From NCBI GenBank assembly GCA_900617975.1, contig UZAE01001125.1, positions 1-15,084 on the forward strand: 15,084 bases of DNA. Direction: 5' to 3'. The position numbers were made by a program, and so were the translations under genes. The stretch comes from Rodentolepis nana. Lineage: Eukaryota; Platyhelminthes; Cestoda; Cyclophyllidea; Hymenolepididae. The notes below the pieces were generated by a model. That model searched no databases, was not told where the DNA came from, and saw only the letters and a list, made by a program, of their open reading frames with translations. This document shows positions 1-7,900 of the stretch, piece by piece; position 1 is the stretch's first letter, and every line of letters begins with the position of its first letter.

Positions 1-54
1 AATTGAATATGGCTTCTAAAAAAATTCATTATATGTACCATAATGGTGCATTAT

Positions 55-331
55 ATACTCATACGACAAAAAAGTCTATTAACCGGCAGTTGACTTCTGT
101 CTTCAAACTACCATGGCCCGACTGCTTGCCATATTCGACCTTTTTCACAGTACACATCTTACCTTTTTCTCTACCTTTGTGTCTGTCTGCCTCTTTTACA
201 TCTGTGAATCGCTCTTCTGTACCCCACCCCTCGATTTTCTTCTACTTTGATGAATCTTTCCTCTGTGAAGCCTGAAGTCAGCTAAATGGTTAATGATAGC
301 TATCATAACGCCTGGCATTTAAAATAAATAA
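55..331 (+). mobile_element. SINE-like retroposon, copy A (5'-truncated)
   Basis: Sense-orientation copy of the short retroposon family that recurs through the window. It begins inside the head (ATACTCATACGACAAAAAAG) and runs through the pyrimidine-rich body to the tail GCCTGGCATTTAAAATAAATAAA. It is flanked by a 12-bp target-site duplication with one mismatch: ATGGTGCATTAT at 43-54 and ATGATGCATTAT at 332-343. The missing head plus the duplication fit target-primed reverse transcription. An open frame across it is not a gene. Confidence 0.85.
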
Positions 332-343
332 ATGATGCATTAT

Positions 344-726
344 TTTATCAATTATACTTTAAAAACTGATGTGGTAATTGTGAATGAATTTATGTCAACC
401 TATCATGATACCGGTTTGAGTTCAAGTTGAGTTAGCACAACTTATGTAACTCTATTGACTCTCAAATGCTATTTCCCATTTCTGCTACGCCAAAATGATG
501 AGCAGAGGAATTCCAATCATTAAAGAATTGAATTGAGGAGGCAAGATAGAGCCTCCATAATTAAACAAAACTGGTCAATAAGCCCTGTGTAAATTAGATG
601 GACATTTACTACATTCCAGGGAACTCCCACTTAGTATAGATCGTACAGACAAAGCTGGTTCAATTAACCTTTTAATCGTCACTCTATCATATTCATCGGT
701 TGTTGAATTTACTATGATTGGATATC
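344..726. other. AT-rich intergenic stretch, no gene seen
   Basis: I see no convincing coding sequence here. A short perfect inverted repeat, GGAGGC at 537-542 and GCCTCC at 551-556, could form a small hairpin. A minus-strand open frame at 575-781 overlaps the repeat head and has no recognisable motif. Confidence 0.5.
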
Positions 727-1264
727 GGGGTGTGCGATAGACGTACCTCCACGTGGTGCGCCCTGGCCAACGCATACTCATACGGCAAAAAGTCTATTAA
801 CTGGCAGTTGACTATGACTTCAAACTACAATCACCCCACTGTATGTCAAATTCGACTACTAGCTACCATGACCCACTGTATGGCATATTAGTCTACTTCC
901 ACAGTACTCACCTCACCTTTTTTCTACCTCTGAGTCTGTATACTTCCATAGTACTCACCTCACCTTTTTTCTACATTTGTATCTTCCACAGTACTCACCT
1001 CACCTTTTTCCTACCTTTTCTAAGCCTCCACAGTACTCATCTTACCTTTTTCTCTACCTTCGTGTAACACAGTACTCACCTCACCTTTGTTCTACCTTTG
1101 TGTCTGTTTAAACCACCGTGACCCGACTGTATGTCATATTCGACCACTTCCACAGTACTCACCTTACCTTTTGCTCTACCTTTGTGTCCTCTCAGCCTCT
1201 CCTACATCTGTGAATCACTCTCCTGTTCCCCCATTCCTCGACTTTTTGTGACTTTATTATTCCT
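727..1264 (+). mobile_element. SINE-like retroposon, copy B, with internal minisatellite
   Basis: Full 5' head (GGGGTGTGCGATAGAC at 727) followed by the family body. It is lengthened to about 540 bp by internal tandem copies of the CACAGTACTCACCTCACC segment, and the recognisable sequence ends near 1264 without the usual A-rich tail. I found no clear target-site duplication, so the 3' end is probably lost. The open frame at 843-1067 (repeated HSTHLTFFLP) is a by-product of the tandem repeat. Confidence 0.8.
895..1190 (+). repeat. Minisatellite inside copy B
   Basis: About six imperfect units of roughly 38-45 bp (one spacing nearer 80), each built around CCACAGTACTCACCTCACCTTTTT then CTACCTTTGT. 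Units begin near 898, 944, 984, 1026, 1067 and 1148. The unit is part of the normal SINE body, so this is local amplification after or before insertion. Confidence 0.75.
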
Positions 1265-1430
1265 AGTGGGCAAACTTCAACATTAGATATTTAATTACCA
1301 AATTTTAGTGATGAATAGTCCTGATGCTAGCTTAGCGTTGTGGGGCATCTTTGGAGATATCAAAAATCTTTCCATTTTTTGATAGTCTAGAGATAAAAAG
1401 TGAGTCAGCACAAAGCTAGAAGAGGAGTGA

Positions 1431-1452
1431 GGGGTTGTGGGGTGGGGTGGGG
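1431..1452 (+). other. Potential G-quadruplex
   Basis: Four runs of four G at 1431-1434, 1439-1442, 1444-1447 and 1449-1452, separated by loops of 4, 1 and 1 bases. This meets the usual G4 pattern with four tetrads and very short loops, in otherwise AT-rich surroundings. Confidence 0.7.
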
Positions 1453-2400
1453 TGAATAATATCTTCTATTTGCACACACACTCAGAATTATTTCCAGTGG
1501 TAAAAAGAAGGTTTCAGCCCATATTCACTTTAAAAAATGACGAGAAATTCAAATGAATAGCTTTTTATCAAAAAAAAAATGGACAGTGCAATTAAAAGAT
1601 GATTTGATAATGTCAGTGATATCAGGCGTCTAAAATCAAATGTCTAGAGTGAAGGCGGTTAAATCGCTTTTGTACTCATAAAGTTGAATTCATTTGGTTT
1701 TTTCCCAATTTTGAATTGCATAATATTAAACCAATTTTTTTGCCGATTGAGGAAAACAATTAAATCAAATTGAATTACTGTAACGATTTGTTTTGTTAAT
1801 ATCACTTTCAAATTAGCGCTATGCAAAGCCAGTAGTTTTAAAACCACTAATTGTTTAAATAAAGTGGGAAATATAGTTATAACTAAAAGCTTATCAGTGT
1901 TTAAATGAGATATAGTCAGTTTCACCTTAAATACACAAAGAATGGCAATTTTCGCCTATCACATTTACGCGGTTACTCAAATAGTGAAATGCTAATCGAT
2001 ACAAGTGAAGTTAAGGCAGCAGAAATTGGTATTTGATTTACGGACACATTATCAAATTAATTTTGTCTCCTGCTTTCCATTAATTATTTTTTATTTGAAA
2101 ATAAAAGCAATGGCGATTTCATATACTTCCGACTGCAATAAAACAATATTTACTGTTATTTACACTAGCCTAAAATTAGCCGTTCTTTTCTCCTCATTAT
2201 GATATTAAATATCATTTATATAAAGACCATTAGTTATTAAATGAAAGGGTAACCCGCACTCTTTCTCAAATTAGTAATTAGTGGTTTGGAAGATTAACCA
2301 GCTATTATATTGTTTGGTGCAGCAACAATGTAACAAGACCTGGCATTGTTTAAATAAAAAATGGCCAACTCAATCACATTAGGATGAAAATTTATTGTCC

Positions 2401-2432
2401 CAAATTGCGAATAAAATGGATACCGCAATTTG
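2401..2432. repeat. Perfect 9-bp inverted repeat
   Basis: CAAATTGCG at 2401-2409 and CGCAATTTG at 2424-2432 are exact reverse complements around a 14-base loop. No gene or U-run lies beside it, so a function is not supported. Confidence 0.5.
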
Positions 2433-3287
2433 ATGACACTTTTATGAGAAAACGTTTAAAATTAACTAAGGGCGTTGCTATGGCTTACAAAGGTACTTTC
2501 TTAGCAGTGTCAAAAAGTGTGCTTGAGAATGATTTGGAGTGGCATTTAAGTTAACAGATCATGGAGTATGAAGGAAATGATGATTTGTGTTTGAATCTAA
2601 TGAATATTATATGGCGTAACAACTAATTTCAAGTAGGACAACAAACTGAGAATAAGAGTTCATTTTGGGTAAAATTTTAATTTTAATAAATTGAAAAGAA
2701 GCACTTGGGTAAGAAGTACTGAACGTCGCGGATATGAATACAAATCTTGAAATGATGAATTTTGCGCAGGAGGGCCTATTTGAATATTTTTTTAGTTAAA
2801 TTCCCGTCATTCTTCATCCATTTATTTTGCTTCAGTGCAGACCAGTTCAATTAAAAGTGCAACAACCAACAACCCTTTTTTCAATCAACTGTTCCATATT
2901 TGAATCAATGCAATGGAGCAGAATCACCGATAAATGAAAAAATTCAAAGAATTTTTGAAGATAAGGCATTGTTCTAGTGGACAGGCGATTCTCTTTATTT
3001 ATCTCTCATCCTTAAATTTCTCAAGCGTTTGTTTATTTGCACTACTGGCCTTCCAGGAATAAGTCGAAATTATGAATGCTTCTTGTCTCTCAACTAAATT
3101 CAAACCAGTGTTTGGGCGGGCATCAACTAACAAAGGACCTTTGGTTACAGATAAGAAGAGAATGTGCAAGGTGTTGAGAGTTCAAAGAAGCAGAGAACGA
3201 AATGACTTCATGATGAGCAAAAGTTTTTCTAAGTTAGACCATCGTATCTAAAAATTTGTTTCTTATAAGGGCAGAATATCGAGAAAT

Positions 3288-3611
3288 ATTTATTTGCTTA
3301 TTCCAATGACAGGCGTTTTGATAATTATCATTAGCCCTTAAATTGACTTCGGGCTTCACAGAGGAGAGGAACTTCAAAGTGAGAAAAGTCGAAAGAGGGA
3401 ATAGAAGAATGAATCACAAATGAAAAGAGATAGACAGACACAAAGGTAGAGGAAAAGGTAAGGTGAGTATTGTGGAAGTGGTCGAATATGACAAATAGTC
3501 GGGCCATAGTAGATTGAAATCAGAAGTCAACTGCCGGTTAGTAGACTTTTTGCCGTATGAGTATACGCTGCTCAGGGTGCACCACATGAAGGTTAGTCTA
3601 TCGCACACCCC
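3288..3611 (-). mobile_element. SINE-like retroposon, copy C
   Basis: Near full-length copy in antisense orientation. On the + strand it starts with the tail complement (TTTATTTG...ATGACAGGCGTTTTGATAATTATC) and ends with the head complement GTCTATCGCACACCCC at 3611. I could not find a convincing target-site duplication, so this may be an older copy. The minus-strand frame at 3414-3608 is repeat sequence, not a gene. Confidence 0.85.
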
Positions 3612-4083
3612 AGATTTTGAATAATGATCTTCTCTTAAAATAACATTATGGATGATCTAATTTTCTTCAATCACGCTTTGCTATGGAATATTTTTGTACT
3701 ACGTGGTCTTAAAGATAATGTAGGGGCCTTTGCAGTTAACGTCAATTTTCCTACACAAAACTCCTTTTCACTAATTAAATTCTAACAAAGTAAAATGGAA
3801 TTTCAATGAAGAAGAGAGCCAGGCTGCTTTCTGCATCGGCATGTTCTTATGAAGCTCAAAAACTCTGATCGTCTAGATTGAAGTCATATTTGAATTTAAA
3901 TGTATTTAACAAATTGTTTCTTTTTGAAGGCATATAAGTCATACATCACACACATTGGTATTAGTTAAGTAGACGGCTTTGACAAATTTTATATTCATAG
4001 GTGTCTTCATTAGTTGTGCAAGCCAAATTACTATTTAATATCATTCAGAAATTAGTAAACATTACCGACAAAATACCGTTTTT
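3612..4083. other. Intergenic AT-rich DNA, nothing recognised
   Basis: No coding sequence, RNA gene or repeat that I can support. The right edge abuts the LINE target-site duplication at 4084. Confidence 0.5.
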
Positions 4084-4180
4084 ATTTTGAGAAGGTGCGT
4101 AGCGGACACGCTTGCCTGGCAAAACACCTTCACGGATTGGGAGTATACACTCAACCCACATGCCCCCTATGTAACCTACA

Positions 4181-4586
4181 GGAGGAAATGGAGAAGACCT
4201 ACCTGATTCGGTGTTCAAAGGAGGAAATGGAGAAGACCCACCTGATTCGGTGTCTAGCGGAGGAAATGGTGATGACCCACCTGATTCGGTGTCCAGCTCT
4301 AAAGACAACGGCAGACCCACCTGATTCGGTGTCCAGCTCTAAAGACAAGGACATGGAGTCTGATTGTGAAACCTACAGGAGGAAATGGAGAAGACCCATC
4401 TGATTCTCTACAGGAGAAAATGGAGAAGACCCACCTGATTCGGTGTTCAAAGGAGGAAATGGAGAAGACCCACCTGATTCGGTGTCTAGCGGAGGAAATG
4501 GTGATGACCCACCTGATTCGGTGTCCAGCTCTAAAGACAACGTTGAAATGGAGAAGACCTACCTGATTCGGTGTCCAGCCCTAAAG
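4181..4586 (+). repeat. Minisatellite within the LINE C-terminal coding region
   Basis: Nine units of 35-51 bp plus one 28-bp linker (4350-4377), with core GGAGGAAATGGAGAAGACC followed by ACCTGATTCGGTGT. Units begin at 4181, 4220, 4259, 4310, 4378, 4413, 4452, 4491 and 4542. A higher-order 39+39+51 block at 4181-4309 recurs almost exactly at 4413-4541. In protein terms the unit is EEMEKTHLIRC plus two residues, so the terminal His/Cys motif of the LINE has been multiplied. Confidence 0.85.
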
Positions 4587-4598
4587 TTTAAGGACTAA

Positions 4599-4645
4599 TG
4601 ATAAATATCACAAAGCCTGCCATTTGAAATAAATTAATAATAATA
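4599..4645 (+). repeat. LINE 3' tail shared with the SINE family
   Basis: Right after the LINE stop codon comes TGATAAATATCACAAAGCC then TGCCATTTGAAATAAATTAA and TAA repeats. The SINE copies end GCTAATGATAACTATCAAAA then CGCCTGCCATTTGAAATAAATAAAT. The two align over about 45 bp, starting with the CTAATGATAA that contains the LINE stop, with only a few differences. Confidence 0.75.
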
Positions 4646-4838
4646 ATTTTGAGAGTCATTTCAACTCGTTTGTGCCTATTTCTGAATGAATGGATTGTTG
4701 AAAGCATATTTACATAGCTTTACATTTTTAGAATACTAAGATATTGTAAGTTTTATTTTCCATTTTAAAATACCCCTTAGTTATTAAATGCTTATTAGCG
4801 GTCAATATAATGCGCTTAGCTGAAAGGCTGTCTATTTG

Positions 4839-4881
4839 AACCAATCAGGAAGACGCAGTTAAGCTCAAGCACTCATATAAA
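4839..4881 (+). promoter_or_regulatory. CCAAT/TATA promoter of the protease gene
   Basis: AACCAATCA at 4839-4847 is followed by TATAAATAG from 4876, with TATAAA at 4876-4881. The spacing predicts transcription start near 4903-4910, giving a short leader of about 20 bases before the ATG at 4928. This is the classic geometry of a strong, regulated RNA polymerase II promoter. The LINE remnant ends 194 bp upstream of the CCAAT box. Confidence 0.65.
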
Positions 4882-4927
4882 TAGTGAAATTTTGATAGAT
4901 CCAACTTTCTGCACACATAATTTCAAA

Positions 4928-4936
4928 ATGCATCTC
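4928..4936 (+). CDS. Protease exon 1 (start codon, MHL)
   Basis: A nine-base coding exon, ATG CAT CTC, followed by a consensus donor GTAAGT at 4937. The ATG is the first after the TATA box (47 bp beyond it) and lies in context TTCAAAATG. Intron 1 is only 85 bp (4937-5021) and ends TCTCATTTAAG. The exon alone is too short to recognise; the start is chosen because joining it to exon 2 gives a textbook signal peptide. Confidence 0.75.
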
Positions 4937-7900
4937 GTAAGTAAATGCCTATTGTCAATTTCAAAGTTTTCTCGGGAATAAAAAACAATGAATTAGGAAA
5001 CATTTTTGTTTCTCATTTAAGGCACTTATTCAAGGAGTTATACTCACAATCGCACTAATTTCACCGGCGGCATCTCTGAAAACCGTAATTAATAATTTTA
5101 TAGCATTTAATCAACATATTTTAAAGCATGAAGTGTCAGAAAAAAAACTAAATTAAAATTTGAAATTTTTAAATTTTGTCCTTTCAGGAGGATTTTTGGA
5201 GACACTTACTGGAGGACATGAGGAAACCCAAAGTCCGCATTGATGAAAGTGAGTTATCATACGCAAACCAATTTGAAATGATTAATAATAGCAATTTTTG
5301 TTCTTTAAGTAACTCTGTTTGCAATTTAAAAAAAACCCTTTGAAATTTACAAATATACATTAACTTCATTTAAAAATTCATCGGAATATTTATCTCCAAA
5401 TCAGCCGGAAAATTACTTTCCAATCTTATTGATTACTTTCCAATAAATAAATCAAACATTTACACATCTTTAAAGGCCCTATTAAAATTTACTGTTAAAA
5501 CCTTGAAATTAAAAATAAGTTAGTTAATAAGTAAATTGGATAGTTTATTCTTAATGTATTTGTCTTAACTTTTATAAGTTTAATTACATAAAGTCGCCTG
5601 AGATAATAATGAACAAGTTGCGCGCATTAAATTTGCTAATCCATCGGAAAATACTAAATTGGAAAGCTACCATATTTTTTTGCTATTTCGAAGTTTGTTC
5701 GATGGTAAGGTTATTCAAGAACTATTTTAAAACAGTCCTAATGCTGCCGTCATCAGATAAAGGCATAAAGTTGAAAAGAAATAAGCCGAAATTCTAAAAT
5801 TTACAGTTACAAGGACAGCATTTACTTGAGAAATTGTTGGTGTATACAATACAAATATTCCTATTACAGCCACATTTATCAAGTATTTTCAATTGTTCTT
5901 CTGACTTATATGGTAAACTTATTAACAATTCGCGTAAATTTTGTAAAGAAAGAAAACGTCTTTTATTGTTATGTCGATCCCATATTGCATCTATATTTAA
6001 TACCTCACTGCATCTTATTTCTCAAACAGGGTAACTTTGTCATTGAGCTGTTTGATTACTTTAATATTATTCAGCGTTTTACAATTAAATTAAAGTAATA
6101 ATGAAAAATCGGAAATAACATTTAAGTTTTAACCAATATGTGCCTAATTTCTTCTATAAATGAAGGAATAAGATTGCTATTTTTCCTCAATATTTGAGAC
6201 AAATTAGAATGAATATTTTATATCATTGCTTAATAATTTTATAAAGTATTTCAAAACATACCTCATCTCTTAAAAAAATATCTAGACTTATATATTTTTT
6301 TAATAAATGCACGTTTAGCTATTTTCGTTTAATTCATTAAATATGACAATAATGTTGCCTGATTAATGTTGGTAAATAAAAATTATTAGGTTTGAAAATT
6401 TGAACAATTTAATAAGTGGAATTAATTCCCAATCGAGACTAGCGTTAGTTGAATTTCAAGCTTAAATGAAATTACAAAAACGGGTTCAAGGAATTTATTT
6501 TTCATTGATTTTTTCACCCTTTAATAAGCTCAGCGGGTTTCTATTGGGCCTTTTAACGATTTTTTCAAAATTTTGTTCCATTAATTTAGTTGATCTGCTG
6601 GCACGCAGGTTTAATTTCACATATCGTCACAGACTATTTCAACTTTTACGCCAAAACGAATTAGTGAAGTGAAACAAGTGGATATGGAGTGTGAATTTTG
6701 CCTAAAGGTGAACTCAGTTTCCGAACAAATTTAGTAAGCCCGAGTGTCGAAGGCAACAATTCAGGACTTAAGATTCCCGATCACTGAATGAATTCATGCA
6801 TACCGAGTTAGAATTCCGTTTCTTAGGTGACTTATTGAAGTGGTAGATGTTGAAATATTTTATTGTCCATTAAAAGTTTTTTTTCTATTTTATTCAGGAC
6901 AACTCTTTATTTCTTCCTATTGGTAGGTAATTAATTTTTATTTAATAAAAACTAGTCTAACATATCATTCACACACGCTTTATAACCTGCTTGACGGTGA
7001 CGAGAAGACAGCCGAAGACATTAACTACTTTCTTCCTATAATTCATCTAGTTCAATTTTTATTTATTTCAAATGGCAGGCGTTTTGATAGTTATCATTGG
7101 CCCTTTACCTGACTTCGGGCTTCACAGAGGGTAGGAACAGGCAAAGTCACAAAATGTTGATAGGAAAACAGAAGTGTTTCACAGAATTAAAAGAGACAGA
7201 CACAAAGGTAGTAAAAAGGTGAGGTGATTACTGTGGAAGGGGTCGAATGTGGCATACAGTGGGGTGATGGTAGTTTGAAGTGAGAAGTCAACTATACAGT
7301 GGGGTGATGGTAGTTTGAAGTGAGAAGTCAACTACCAGTCAATAGACTTTTTTCCGCATAAGTATACGTTGCCCAGGGTGCACCACATGGAGGTTGTAAG
7401 TACACGTTGCCCAGGGTGCACCACGTGGAGGTATGCCGTTTGAGTATACGTTGCCCATTGGTTTATAGACTTGTTTGCCGTATGAGTATACGTTGCCCGT
7501 CAATGGGGTGATGGTAGTTTGAAGTGAGAAGTCAACTGCCACAATGGGGTCATGGTAGTTTGAAGTTAGAAGTCAACTGCCTTTAATAGACTTTTTTGCC
7601 GTATGAGTATACGTTGCCCAGCGGTTTATAGACTTTTTGCCGTATGAGGTCTGTTGCCCAAATATGACATACAGTGGGGTCATGGTAGTTTGAAGTCAGA
7701 GGTCAACTGCCGGTTTATAGACTTTTTGCCGTGTTAGGGTTAGATCAACTGCCGGTTTATAGACTTTTTTGCCGTATGCGCATACACAATGACATACAGT
7801 GGGGTGATGGTAGTTTGAAGTGAGAAGTTGTGACATATAGTGGGGTGAGGGTAGTTTGAAGTCAGAAGTCCACTGCCGGTTTATAGACTTTTTGCCGTAT

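Larger units (their letters stand above)
1265..3287. other. Intergenic AT-rich DNA, no supported gene
   Basis: About 2 kb without a supported gene. It contains a strict four-run G motif at 1431-1452 and a perfect 9-bp inverted repeat at 2401-2432. A minus-strand 88-codon frame at 1659-1925 is dominated by Leu, Ile, Phe, Lys and Asn, as expected by chance in AT-rich DNA. It has no domain or splice context that I recognise. Confidence 0.5.
4093..4645 (+). pseudogene. 5'-truncated LINE remnant: ORF2 C-terminus plus 3' tail
   Basis: Translation from 4095 gives RSGHACLAKHLHGLG, then CPLCNLQEEMEKTYLIRC. This is the C-terminal pattern of many non-LTR retrotransposon ORF2 proteins (RTGH...LHRIG...CPLC...EE...HLIRCPAL). 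The frame that starts the fragment also ends it, with CPALKFKD and stop TAA at 4596-4598, but the middle is shifted by internal duplications. A 3' tail of about 47 bp follows. A perfect 9-bp target-site duplication, ATTTTGAGA at 4084-4092 and 4646-4654, bounds the element, so it was inserted already truncated. Reverse transcriptase and endonuclease domains are absent. The LINE clade is uncertain. Confidence 0.8.

Noticed and set aside
3..275. 90-codon open frame near the left edge
   Set aside because: It is the translation of SINE copy A; the same sequence recurs elsewhere with frame breaks.
1659..1925. 88-codon minus-strand open frame
   Set aside because: Its Leu/Ile/Phe/Lys/Asn-rich composition is what AT-rich DNA gives by chance, with no motif, signal or splice context.
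7731..7746. GTTAGGGTTAG, telomere-like sequence in the expanded SINE (also 704 bp downstream)
   Set aside because: Less than two repeat units and explained by shuffling of GTATGAG/GTTAG subrepeats; not evidence of an interstitial telomere.
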